DNA of 64,000 nt from Martinezella rhizogenes (GTDB lineage Bacteria; Pseudomonadota; Alphaproteobacteria; Rhizobiales; Rhizobiaceae): contig NZ_JUHG01000015.1 in the NCBI RefSeq assembly GCF_000799715.1, positions 1-64,000 of the forward strand. The letters run 5' to 3'. Below the pieces are notes generated by a model. The model saw nothing but the letters and a program-made list of their open reading frames with translations, was not told where the DNA came from and made no database searches. Positions 50,494-58,918 of the stretch are shown here, piece by piece (within the stretch, counting starts at the first letter, position 1; the number at the start of each line of letters is the position of its first letter). The translations under genes were made by a program, and so were the position numbers.

Positions 50494-51813
50494 ATGGAAG
50501 CAGCAGCGCAACGGGCAACGACGGCAGTGGCCAGCCAACCCAAAGAAATATCGAGAGGCTCGATGGTCATCGCAGCCTTCTCTACAATCGTCGAGTGGTA
50601 TGACTTCACGTTGTACCTCTATTTCGCGACGGTCCTGTCTCGCGTTTTCTTCGGCGGTGGCGATGCGGCGCTCATGACGACACTGGCGGGTTTTGCGGTC
50701 GCCTATCTTATGCGGCCATTTGAGGCCGTCCTGTTTGGCCATATTGGCGACCGTTTCGGGCGAAGAAAAATGCTCCTCCTGTCCGTGGCGCTAATGACCT
50801 TCATGATGCTTTCCATCGGCCTCCTGCCGACCTATGCGCAAGCCGGACCGGCTTCTGCTTGGCTATTGCTGCTTTTCCGATGCGTCATGGCCTTTTCAGT
50901 CGGTGGAGAATACAGCGGAGTGACTGCCTATCTCATGGAGGGAGCACGACCGTCCAGGCGGGGCCTGGTCACATCGCTGGCTTCTGCGGCCAGCGAAATC
51001 GGAGCTTTGCTTGCAGTCGGCGTGTCGGCTCTGACAGTCGCCCTTCTGGATCAGGCAAGCCTGGATTCCTGGGGTTGGAGGATACCATTCCTGGTGGGCG
51101 CTGTGCTGGCCGGCAGTGTCTGGCTTGCCCGTTCGGCCATGGAGGAATCACCGGAATTCGAGCAACAAAAGCGTTCCGGATCAGTGCCCTCGCACCCGCT
51201 TCGCCATATTCTCGCTCATCATCGCGGAGCCCTTTACCGCGCTTTTGCAATCTCGGCCTTGGCGTCGGTAACCTATTACGTCGGCATCATCTATGTGCCG
51301 ACTTATCTCACATCCGCAGGCACGCTCAACGAAGGTGATGCACTTTGGCTGTCCACAATAGCGGCGGTAGCGGTGATCGCGGTGACGCCTTTGGTGGGCG
51401 CCTTGACCGATCATTTCGGTCGCAAGCCTGTTTTGATTGTCCTCGCTGTGTCCAGCATCGTCCTACCCCTGGCGATGTTCCCGATCATGGCCGGTAGTTC
51501 GCAGCCGCAAGTGCTTGCCGCTGCAATCGTCCTTGCTTGTCTGGCTGGCGGAATAAGCGCGGCAGGTCCAGTCGCGATAGCCGAGCAATTCCCCGGCGAG
51601 GGCCGCCTTAGCGGACTGGCCATCGGGGCCACGATCGCAACCACGATCTTCGGCGGCCTCGCGCCGCTTGTCGCACAGATCGTTGTGGCACGCAGTGCCT
51701 CACCCATAGGACCTGGTGCAATCATCGCGGTCGTGGCCGTATTTGTGCTTCCGATGCTGTTGTTCTTTAGCGAAACCGCTCCGGGGAAAACGCAGAAGCC
51801 GACCTTGTTCTAA
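50494..51813 (+). CDS. MFS permease, metabolite:H+ symporter (MHS) family
   Basis: A 439-aa 12-helix transporter. Helix 1 has the family text STIVEWYDFTLYLYFATVLS, loop 2-3 GDRFGRRKML, helix 4 RCVMAFSVGGEYSG, and loop 8-9 DHFGRKPVL. MHS carriers in this branch import aromatic or dicarboxylic acids with protons. Its place at the head of the aldehyde dehydrogenase, GMC and salicylate/gentisate genes suggests uptake of salicylate or a related aromatic acid. It is paralogous in type to the permease at 25648. GGTGACAG precedes the ATG; a better signal is not seen. Confidence 0.9.
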   Translation: MEAAAQRATTAVASQPKEISRGSMVIAAFSTIVEWYDFTLYLYFATVLSRVFFGGGDAALMTTLAGFAVAYLMRPFEAVLFGHIGDRFGRRKMLLLSVALMTFMMLSIGLLPTYAQAGPASAWLLLLFRCVMAFSVGGEYSGVTAYLMEGARPSRRGLVTSLASAASEIGALLAVGVSALTVALLDQASLDSWGWRIPFLVGAVLAGSVWLARSAMEESPEFEQQKRSGSVPSHPLRHILAHHRGALYRAFAISALASVTYYVGIIYVPTYLTSAGTLNEGDALWLSTIAAVAVIAVTPLVGALTDHFGRKPVLIVLAVSSIVLPLAMFPIMAGSSQPQVLAAAIVLACLAGGISAAGPVAIAEQFPGEGRLSGLAIGATIATTIFGGLAPLVAQIVVARSASPIGPGAIIAVVAVFVLPMLLFFSETAPGKTQKPTLF

Positions 51814-52157
51814 AACCCCATCTGTCGCTGACCTGTTGTGGCAAGCGCCATCGTTCGAACCGATCGTGGATCGAATGATGGCGGACGTACTCGACACTGC
51901 CGGAATCGCAATTTCACTGGCTATCGGAGCGCGCCGTCGCACTGGTTTCAGAGGCACGCCGTGACGACACGTTTTCTGTATTGTAAAAATGATTGCATAA
52001 AACAAAAAAGAATGTAGCGTTGGACATGCCGGCTCTGGAGGAGACGAGCGTGACAATTTGCTGGCTTGCCGGGCGTTTCTCGCGAAGGTTTTTCGATCTT
52101 CCGCGAACGGAAGAGCGCGGACATAGCTGCGATCTAAGGGGATGAAGGAGGAGTACT
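51814..52157. other. 344-bp promoter-bearing intergenic region
   Basis: Between the permease and aldehyde dehydrogenase genes. It contains an A+T-rich segment at 51969-52012 (with TGTATTGTAAAAATGATTGC and ACAAAAAAG), the likely promoter region for the dehydrogenase. No open frame with a ribosome site was found and no clear palindrome. Confidence 0.4.
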
Positions 52158-53606
52158 TTGGACACCTATCTCTACATTGATAACAAGGAGCAGGCATCTG
52201 CGACGGGGGCGACCTTTGAACGGCGCAATCCCGCATCCGACGCCGTCATTAGCCGTGGCGCAGCGGCCAGCGTCGAAGACGCCGTTCGAGCCGTCGCCTC
52301 TGCTCAGAAAGCATTTGTGGAGTGGTCGAAGTCTGGCCCGACGCAGCGAAGGGCGCTATTGCTCAAGGCAGCAGACGAAATCGAAGCGAGAGCGGATGAT
52401 TTCGTCGAGGCAATGAGCCTTGAAGTCGGCGCCAACGAGCTTTGGGCACGCTTCAACGTCATGCTGGCTGGAAATCTATTTAGGGAAGCGGCAGGCCTTG
52501 CCACGCAGCTCCAAGGCGAGACGATTCCCTCCGATAGGCCGGGCTCTCTCTCCATGACCATCCGGCAGCCAGTCGGCGTCATCTTGAGCATCGTACCATG
52601 GAACGGACCGGTTGTTCTGGCAGCTCGCGCGATCGCATATCCGCTTGTCTGCGGAAATACCGTCGTTTTCCGTGCCTCCGAAACAAGCCCACGCACCCAT
52701 GAGCTGATAGCACAGGCCGTTCTTGCCGCCGGCTTTCCCGCAGGTGCATTGAATTTCATAACGAATGATCCCAAGGACGCGCCCCAGGTTGTCGACGCTC
52801 TCATCGCACATCCGGCAGTTCGGCGCATCAATTTTACAGGCTCCACGCACGTCGGCCGGATTATCGCCGAGAAGGCGGGCCGGCAACTCAAGCGTTGCAT
52901 CCTGGAGCTGGGCGACAAATCCCCCTTGGTCGTGCTTGAAGACGCCAACGTCGACCATGCAGTTGCCGCCGGCATCTTCGGGGCGTTCCTCTATCAGGGC
53001 CAGATCTGCATGTCGACGGAACGCATCATTGTCGATGAGAAGATCGCCGACGAATATGTTGCGAAATTCGCCGAACGCGCTACGGCGCTGCCGGTCGGCG
53101 ATCCCTCAAAGGGCGCCTGCGTGTTGGGCCCGGTGATCAGCAAGGCAGCTGCATCGCGGCTCAAGGATCTTCTGGACGATGCGGTTTCCAAGGGCGCCAA
53201 ACTGGTCGCCGGGGGAACAGCGACGGGTGCCATGCTGTCGGCAACGGTGCTGGATGGCGTGAACCCGAGCATGCGCATCTATAGCGAAGAAACCTTCGGG
53301 CCGATCGTGTCTATCATCCGGGCGAAGGATACCGAAGACGCGGTTCGCATTGCGAACGATACCGAATTCGGCCTTTCGGCGGGCGTGTTCGGCACGGATA
53401 TTTCCCGCGCGCTCGATGTGGCCCAGCGTATCGATACGGGATCGGTGCACATCAATGGAGCAACCGTCAACAACGAGGCTCAGGCACCATATGGCGGCAC
53501 CAAGGCCAGTGGCTTCGGCCGTTTCGATGGCAGGGCCGTCATCGACGAATTCACCGAGCTCAAGTGGATTACGATCGAAACCAGCGGGCAGGGCTACCCA
53601 TTTTAG
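52158..53606 (+). CDS. Salicylaldehyde/vanillin dehydrogenase-like aldehyde dehydrogenase
   Basis: A 482-aa ALDH whose text follows the salicylaldehyde dehydrogenase (NahF) group: FNVMLAGNLFREAAG, IPSDRPGSLSMTIRQPVGV, IVPWNGPVVLAARAIA, RINFTGSTHVGRIIAEKA. Catalytic Glu is in LELGDK (usual LELGGK) and Cys in QGQICMSTER. It would oxidise an aromatic aldehyde such as salicylaldehyde to the acid. TTG at 52158 is the start, with GGAGGAG five bases upstream. Its neighbours (GMC alcohol oxidoreductase downstream, salicylate-to-gentisate genes beyond) support that role. The substrate is inferred from similarity and context. Confidence 0.88.
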   Translation: MDTYLYIDNKEQASATGATFERRNPASDAVISRGAAASVEDAVRAVASAQKAFVEWSKSGPTQRRALLLKAADEIEARADDFVEAMSLEVGANELWARFNVMLAGNLFREAAGLATQLQGETIPSDRPGSLSMTIRQPVGVILSIVPWNGPVVLAARAIAYPLVCGNTVVFRASETSPRTHELIAQAVLAAGFPAGALNFITNDPKDAPQVVDALIAHPAVRRINFTGSTHVGRIIAEKAGRQLKRCILELGDKSPLVVLEDANVDHAVAAGIFGAFLYQGQICMSTERIIVDEKIADEYVAKFAERATALPVGDPSKGACVLGPVISKAAASRLKDLLDDAVSKGAKLVAGGTATGAMLSATVLDGVNPSMRIYSEETFGPIVSIIRAKDTEDAVRIANDTEFGLSAGVFGTDISRALDVAQRIDTGSVHINGATVNNEAQAPYGGTKASGFGRFDGRAVIDEFTELKWITIETSGQGYPF

Positions 53607-53747
53607 AGCGCTGGACGGCGCACCTTAAAAGGTGCGGCCGCAGTCGCTGAGCCGCGGCGGCATCCTGGGGCAATGCTTGGAGGAGCGTTGTTCCGGGTCG
53701 TCGCTGCCTGGTGGAATATCGATCCTAAAAACTCGCGAAACGAAGTT

Positions 53748-53786
53748 GCTTGTTGCCTTCCGACCTGCGGAGGGCAGGCAACAAGC
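53748..53786 (+). promoter_or_regulatory. Long hairpin in the leader of the exported GMC gene
   Basis: Eleven-base outer arms GCTTGTTGCCT/AGGCAACAAGC enclose an inner stem TCCG/CGGA with loop ACCTG. It ends 14 bases before the GAGGAGGAG ribosome site of the gene at 53814. It could be an operator, or an mRNA structure influencing translation or processing. No U-tract follows, so it is not a standard terminator for the ALDH. Confidence 0.5.
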
Positions 53787-53813
53787 TATGCATTGCCAAA
53801 GAGGAGGAGAACA

Positions 53814-55532
53814 ATGGAAACTGATAAGGGCAGGCAGCTCCAGCATCTGGAGTATTCACTCATTACCGGTCGCATCAATCGCCGCACCTTCATGCTCGCG
53901 ACTGTCGCCATGGGCCTGACAGCTGGAAGCAGTGTCGACGCGCTTGCAGAAGAACTCGATGCCATCAGAGCGAACCAGGACAAGCGACGTTCATCACTGG
54001 CCAAGGGTTATGACTACATCGTGGTGGGCGCCGGCAGTGCCGGCTGCTCGCTCGTGGGGACGCTGGCAAAGGACAAGAATGCCAGGATTCTCGTGGTCGA
54101 GGCAGGTGATTGGGACACGGCACCGTCCATACAAGACCCCCGCCTGTGGTTCACCAATCTTGGCACCGAACGCGATTGGGGCGATGTTGCCATTCCAAGC
54201 CCGAGCGTGAACAATCGCGGCGTTCCTGAACATACAGGCCGAGTGGTCGGTGGTGGCAGCAGCATTAACGCCACGATTTGGTCACGCCCATTTAAGGCGG
54301 ATCTTGACCATTGGGCGGCGGAGTCGGGCGATCCCATGTGGGGTTACGCGCACGGCCTCGAAATCTTCAAGCGTGTCGAAAACTGGCAGGGCAAACCGAA
54401 CGCGAAGTATCGCGGCGTCGGTGGTCCCGTCTGGGTTCAGCCGGCAGCCGACCCGTTGCCACTTGCAGCCAAAGCGCTTGACGGTTGCCGTGAAGTTGGT
54501 TTGCCGGTGGTCGAAGACCTGAACGGTGAACGAGAGGAAACCGGAAACGGCTTCGGCTTCATGAACCAGATCATCAAGGATGGGAAGCGCCAGAACATGG
54601 CCCGCGCATTCCTGTACCCGGTGCTTGCCCAGGACAATGTTACACTCCTGGTGAACACCCAGGTTAACCGCGTGGTCATCGAAGGCGATCGCGCCGTCGG
54701 CATCGAGTTGATCCACGGCGGTCAGAAAGTCACAATCTCCGCCGGGCGCGAAATCATACTTTCGGCCGGTGGTTTCAACACACCCAAGATCCTGATGTTG
54801 AGCGGTATCGGTGACGAGGCGGAACTTAAGGCGGTCGACCTGAAGACGCTGGTACACTCTCCGCAGGTGGGCAAGAACGTTCAGGACCATGTCCTGCATG
54901 GTGGCTGTCTCTTCGAAGCGCCGGCGGCATTCGAATACCGCAATAGCGCTGCGAATGTCTCGGGATACTACAAGACCCAATCGGCCCTGGAGCTGCCAGA
55001 CGTCAGCATAGTTCAGATCGAGCTTCCCTATGCCAGCGAAACGATCGGTAAGAAATACGCGCCTCCGCCGACAAGCTGGGCCCTTTGCGGCGGTTTGGTA
55101 GCACCCAAGAGCCGTGGAAGCCTCAAGCTGAAGTCGACCAATCCCGCGGACCGACCGATCGTCGACATGCGATTTCTGAGCCATCCCGACGATGTAAAGG
55201 CATTGTCGACCAGCATCGAGATCGCCCGCTCGATCGCGAATTCCAAGGCAATGAAGGAATTTGTCGTGCGCGAGGTGGCTCCCGGGAAGAAGCTCGAAGG
55301 CAAGGACCTGGAGAACTTTGTGCGTGATGGAGCAACGACATATTTTCACTCAGCCGGCGCTTGCCGCATGGGCAAGGACGACAAAGCCGTCGTCGATGGC
55401 AAGTTGCGCGTAAACGGGGTCCGCAATCTGCGTATCGCCGACAGCACGATCATGCCGCGGATCGTGGCGGTACCGACCATGCCGGCTTGCGTCTTTATCG
55501 GACAAAGAATGGCGGAGATCCTCAAGGCCTGA
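53814..55532 (+). CDS. Tat-exported GMC-family alcohol oxidoreductase
   Basis: A 572-aa GMC flavoprotein. Residues about 22-46 are a twin-arginine signal (INRRTFMLATVAMGLTAG, end VDALAEE). The FAD loop is GAGSAGCSLVGTL (about 69), signature 1 HTGRVVGGGSSINAT, signature 2 SAGGFNTPKILMLSGIG, and the catalytic His is in YFHSAGACRMG. It probably oxidises an aromatic or other primary alcohol in the periplasm. Start at 53814 with GAGGAGGAG; longer frames upstream read through the hairpin. Next to a salicylaldehyde-dehydrogenase-like ALDH, it may convert salicyl/benzyl-type alcohols to aldehydes. Confidence 0.88.
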   Translation: METDKGRQLQHLEYSLITGRINRRTFMLATVAMGLTAGSSVDALAEELDAIRANQDKRRSSLAKGYDYIVVGAGSAGCSLVGTLAKDKNARILVVEAGDWDTAPSIQDPRLWFTNLGTERDWGDVAIPSPSVNNRGVPEHTGRVVGGGSSINATIWSRPFKADLDHWAAESGDPMWGYAHGLEIFKRVENWQGKPNAKYRGVGGPVWVQPAADPLPLAAKALDGCREVGLPVVEDLNGEREETGNGFGFMNQIIKDGKRQNMARAFLYPVLAQDNVTLLVNTQVNRVVIEGDRAVGIELIHGGQKVTISAGREIILSAGGFNTPKILMLSGIGDEAELKAVDLKTLVHSPQVGKNVQDHVLHGGCLFEAPAAFEYRNSAANVSGYYKTQSALELPDVSIVQIELPYASETIGKKYAPPPTSWALCGGLVAPKSRGSLKLKSTNPADRPIVDMRFLSHPDDVKALSTSIEIARSIANSKAMKEFVVREVAPGKKLEGKDLENFVRDGATTYFHSAGACRMGKDDKAVVDGKLRVNGVRNLRIADSTIMPRIVAVPTMPACVFIGQRMAEILKA

Positions 55533-55562
55533 ACTCCAACAGGTAAAAGATCCGCAAGCAGG

Positions 55563-55596
55563 CGCCGGCACTTTGCTCGTTGACAAAGTGCCGGCG
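55563..55596. terminator. Bidirectional hairpin between GMC and gentisate operon
   Basis: Thirteen-base perfect stem CGCCGGCACTTTG and complement with loop CTCGTTGA, 30 bases after the GMC stop and about 110 bases past the stop of the convergent isomerase gene at 55705. It is strong and symmetrical, suitable for ending both transcripts, though no U-tract flanks it. Confidence 0.55.
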
Positions 55597-55704
55597 GGTC
55601 AGATCGAACGGGCCGCCGACCGAAAAATCATCGCTCGCTGCGCGAAATGGCCGGAAAATTGAGAAGATGGAAATATGGGGCTCCGAAGCACCGCGCGCAG
55701 CGCT

Positions 55705-56301
55705 TCAGAGGAGCGGCAAAGGATCGCCGGAAACCACGGGGAGACCGCGAAGCGAACCCGGGATGTCGCTGGAGCGACCACCGGCATCAAGTTGGATAGC
55801 GCAATTCCAGAGCCGGATTGCCCGAATCTTCGGCGTCGCGCTGACAGCCAGCCGCTTTCCGTTTCTATCTTCCGCCCAACCGCTCCAGTCGTCGTCCGCC
55901 AGGTCGCGCCATTCGACATTGAGGTGAACTTCCGAATGGGCGAAAAGATTGCGCAATGCCTGGCATGGCAATGTCGCTGCCAATGCGATCTCCTGCCGAT
56001 CGACCGCAAGATCGAAAGGCAGGTGGTGCGAGGAATTGCTTCGGACCCAGGCGACGGCTTCTGCAAGCATTCTCGCCTGCAGTCCTATCGCTGCAACGAG
56101 CCAGCGGCGGTCCACGCCGGCGATCTTCGACGGGCCGGCAAGGGCGCCATCGCTAAGATTCATCAGGAGGCGGGCGAAGTATGCCGTTCCCCGCCGCGCC
56201 CAATCCAACTCATTAGCCGGCGCCGTCGGTGCGTCGTAGCGCGCGCCCGCGCCCTGACGGGCACGCAGGGCGGCGCGAGCCTCCTCTTCGTGCTGGCTCA
56301 C
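55705..56301 (-). CDS. Mycothiol-type (MDMPI/DinB-fold) maleylpyruvate isomerase, shortened
   Basis: A 198-aa protein with the MDMPI N-terminal four-helix bundle. It includes APANELDWARRGTAYFARLL, the helix start VDRRWLVAAIGLQARMLAE, and the metal-His segment ATLPCQALRNLFAHSEVHLN followed by VEWRDLADDDW. The family isomerises maleylpyruvate to fumarylpyruvate in gentisate catabolism, classically with mycothiol. GTG at 56301 overlaps the dioxygenase stop as GTGA, so it is coupled. The C-terminus ends early (GLPVVSGDPLPLL) compared with roughly 230-240 aa, possibly through a late frameshift. A glutathione-type isomerase is also present at 57436, so this copy may be redundant, decaying or acting with another thiol. 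Confidence 0.72.
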   Translation of the reverse strand: MSQHEEEARAALRARQGAGARYDAPTAPANELDWARRGTAYFARLLMNLSDGALAGPSKIAGVDRRWLVAAIGLQARMLAEAVAWVRSNSSHHLPFDLAVDRQEIALAATLPCQALRNLFAHSEVHLNVEWRDLADDDWSGWAEDRNGKRLAVSATPKIRAIRLWNCAIQLDAGGRSSDIPGSLRGLPVVSGDPLPLL

Positions 56302-57401
56302 CGGTCCTCTCCCTCGACAAGGGTCCTTGCAAAATTCAGACGCTCCATGATTGGAGCATCGGAGAAGCGGAAAAGGTCGAACTGGGTCTCTGCCCGCAAG
56401 GACCATTGAACCCAAGACGGAATCACGAAGATATCCCCAATATCCAGCTTCTGCTCATGGCCATTGATGACTGCGCTGCCACGGCCATCGAATACCTGGA
56501 AGATCGTAGATCCAACTTCACGTCGAGGAGCAGTGATCGCGCCTGCACGCAAGCGGTGGAATTCGCAGCGTATCGTCGACATGACGTCGCCGCCAGTGGT
56601 CGGGTTGACATAGCGAATTGCCGCATGACCCTGCTCGACAGTAGCCGGCTGCCCTTCCTCCTCTAGCAGTAGCTGCTCTGTCAGGGCACGATCGGTATGC
56701 TCCCAACGATATGCCCCGATCGGTGAATTGCCCGTGTCTTGAAGGCCGGACAGGGGCCGCAGGCCCGGGTGGCCCCAAAGCCGTTCCGAGCGCGAGAACC
56801 GTGGGGTTGCGTAGTCGGTCACTCGCTCCGCGCCGAATTCGAAAAAGCCAACGTCATTTTGGTAGGAGAAGGGGATATCCAGGCCGTCAATCCACGCCAT
56901 CGGATAGTCGGTGTCATTGTGATGACCGTGAAAGAACCAGCCGGGCGTCAACAGCAGGTCGCCACGGCTCATGCGTACAGGATCTCCGTTCACGACGGTC
57001 CATACGCCTTCGCCCTCAACGACAAAGCGGAAAGCATTCTGGGAATGGCGATGTTCAGGTGCCGTCTCCCGCGGGCCGAGATACTGGATCGCGCACCAGA
57101 GGGTTGGACTGATATAGGCATTGCCACCCAGTCCGGGATTGGCAAGGCCCAGCGCACGCCGTTCCCCCCCGCGTCCGACGGGGATCAGATCTCCGGATCT
57201 TTGCGCCAGAGGCAGGATGTCCGCCCATTTCCAAACATGTGGCACCGCCTGTGACATCGGATGACGTGGCATCAGGTTACCGATCTGGGTCCACAGCGGC
57301 TTGATGTGCTGTCGATCGAAACCGGCATAAAGTTCCCGCAATTCCGGCGTCTCTTCAGGCTGCATCGAGTGGGGTTTTGGTGTTGCCGTCGCGTTCTCCA
57401 T
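56298..57401 (-). CDS. Gentisate 1,2-dioxygenase
   Basis: A 367-aa bicupin that opens the gentisate ring to maleylpyruvate with Fe(II) and oxygen. The first cupin holds the iron-binding pattern PEHRHSQNAFRFVVEGEG (His-His), with GDLLLTPGWFFHGHHND giving the third His and WIDGLDIPF following. The second cupin has VFDGRGSAVINGHEQKLDIG and VIPSWVQWSL. The ATG at 57401 carries GAGGAGGATCTC upstream. The ring-cleavage role is well supported by the neighbouring isomerases and fumarylpyruvate hydrolase. Its TGA overlaps the start of the MDMPI-type gene. Confidence 0.93.
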   Translation of the reverse strand: MENATATPKPHSMQPEETPELRELYAGFDRQHIKPLWTQIGNLMPRHPMSQAVPHVWKWADILPLAQRSGDLIPVGRGGERRALGLANPGLGGNAYISPTLWCAIQYLGPRETAPEHRHSQNAFRFVVEGEGVWTVVNGDPVRMSRGDLLLTPGWFFHGHHNDTDYPMAWIDGLDIPFSYQNDVGFFEFGAERVTDYATPRFSRSERLWGHPGLRPLSGLQDTGNSPIGAYRWEHTDRALTEQLLLEEEGQPATVEQGHAAIRYVNPTTGGDVMSTIRCEFHRLRAGAITAPRREVGSTIFQVFDGRGSAVINGHEQKLDIGDIFVIPSWVQWSLRAETQFDLFRFSDAPIMERLNFARTLVEGEDR

Positions 57402-57435
57402 GAGATCCTCCTCGTTTCTCCAAATGCAGTCGCTA

Positions 57436-58080
57436 TTATGAGGCGTCGGGCTGAAACGGTGGCGCCGCGGAATGAAAGGCTGGAATCGCATCAAGAGCGG
57501 AAAAAATGCGCGCGATTGTCGGCCATGTGGACAGTTCGATATCGAAGCGGCGGTTGTTCCAGACCTGAGCGTAAAGACATATGTCGGCCAGGCTGGGCTG
57601 ATTGCCATGACAAAACCTGCCCGTGGATGCGTCACGGGCAAGCGTCGTCTCAAGCGCATCAAAGGTCGCCTTCACCCAGTGCACAAACCATGATCGCTGG
57701 GCTTCTTCATCCGCTCCGAACGTATCGGCCAGATAGCCGAGGACACGCAGGTTGTTGAGCGGATGAACCTCGCAAGCGATCATGTAGGAGAGCGCGCGGA
57801 CCCGCGCCCGTCCGTCGGCATTTTGCGGCAGCAGGGGAGGCTGCGGATGAGTTTCCTCGAGCCACTCGATGATCGCGAGCGACTGGTTCATGAAGGTGCC
57901 GTCCTCTCGCTCAAGAACGGGAACAAGGCCGGCCGGGTTCATCTTCAGATACTCGCTTGTACGGGTATCCCCCCGGCGCAGGACATATGGCACATAGTCG
58001 TAGGGGAGCGCCTTGACGTTCAGGGCCGTCCGCAAGCGCGTCGATGTCGATGAGCGGAAAAAATTGTGCAGCTTGAACAT
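57436..58080 (-). CDS. Glutathione-dependent (zeta-GST) maleylpyruvate isomerase
   Basis: A 214-aa glutathione S-transferase of the MaiA/NagL type. The zeta-class N-terminal motif normally SSCSWRVR reads SSTSTRLR here, so the Cys is replaced by Thr as in several maleylpyruvate isomerases. NPAGLVPVLEREDG and QSLAIIEWLEE form the glutathione site, and PSLADICLYAQVWN is the C-terminal signature. It would isomerise maleylpyruvate to fumarylpyruvate with glutathione. The ATG at 58080 is four bases after the hydrolase stop; GGTAGGACG overlaps as the ribosome site. Confidence 0.88.
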   Translation of the reverse strand: MFKLHNFFRSSTSTRLRTALNVKALPYDYVPYVLRRGDTRTSEYLKMNPAGLVPVLEREDGTFMNQSLAIIEWLEETHPQPPLLPQNADGRARVRALSYMIACEVHPLNNLRVLGYLADTFGADEEAQRSWFVHWVKATFDALETTLARDASTGRFCHGNQPSLADICLYAQVWNNRRFDIELSTWPTIARIFSALDAIPAFHSAAPPFQPDAS

Positions 58081-58084
58081 CGTC

Positions 58085-58783
58085 CTACCGCCTCGGCTCA
58101 GCCACGCGCGTGGCGATCTCTCCAAGCCCCGCGATACTGACGGTGCAGACATCGCCCGGTGCAAGTGGACCAACGCCTGCGGGCGTACCGGTCATGATCA
58201 GGTCGCCGGGCTTGAGCGTGAAGGAGTGGGACAGGATCGATATGATTTCCGGAACGGACCAAATCAGGTCCCGAAGATCGGCGTCTTGTTTAAGCTCGCC
58301 GTTCACGGTCAGGCGAATGGAGCCTGCCTTTGGATGTCCGATTGTCCCGACGCTATGGATCGGTCCCACGACCGCAGACCGGTCGAAGGCTTTGCCTTCA
58401 TCCCACGGGCGTCCCTTGTCACGTGCCTCAAGCTGGACGTCTCTTCGCGTGAGATCGTTTCCCACAGCATAGCCCCAGACATAGTCGAGCGCGGAATCCG
58501 TGCCGACGTTCACGGCCTCTTTTCCAATCGCCACGACCAGTTCCGCTTCATAGTGGAAATTGCTGGTCCGTGGTGGGTAATCAACTGCTTCTCCATTGTC
58601 GACCACTGCATCGGCCGGCTTGGTGAAGAAAAACGGAAACTCACGTTCCGGATCCTTACCCATTTCACGAGCATGAGCCGCATAATTGCGACCAACGCAG
58701 AAGATGCGCCGGACGGGAAACCGGCTGTCGGAATTGGCGACAGCGGCCGATGGCTGGGGCGGCGGGGGAAAAACAAACGTCAC
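58085..58783 (-). CDS. Fumarylacetoacetate hydrolase-family fumarylpyruvate hydrolase
   Basis: A 232-aa FAH-fold hydrolase. The metal ligands lie in HYEAELVVAIG (two Glu) and YAVGNDLTRRDVQ (Asp); RIFCVGRNYAAHA and GDLIMTGTPAGVGPL are family blocks. It cleaves fumarylpyruvate to fumarate and pyruvate, the last step of the gentisate pathway. It sits directly between the GST-type isomerase (four bases) and the fused ligase/hydroxylase gene (135 bases upstream), in one minus-strand operon. Confidence 0.92.
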   Translation of the reverse strand: MTFVFPPPPQPSAAVANSDSRFPVRRIFCVGRNYAAHAREMGKDPEREFPFFFTKPADAVVDNGEAVDYPPRTSNFHYEAELVVAIGKEAVNVGTDSALDYVWGYAVGNDLTRRDVQLEARDKGRPWDEGKAFDRSAVVGPIHSVGTIGHPKAGSIRLTVNGELKQDADLRDLIWSVPEIISILSHSFTLKPGDLIMTGTPAGVGPLAPGDVCTVSIAGLGEIATRVAEPRR

Positions 58784-58918
58784 GAAACTATCTCCTCTTT
58801 GCGCAAAAGTCGTATTTGTGGCCTGTGGCGGACCGAATTACACCTGTGCGAGTGTTAGCGAGCCGAACCGTCGGGCACACCTTCCGACTAAGCGGCATTG
58901 TCGGTTGTGTCGGCGCGA

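Noticed and set aside
54282..55349. 355-codon minus-strand frame
   Set aside because: Antisense to the Tat-exported GMC gene, no domain seen.
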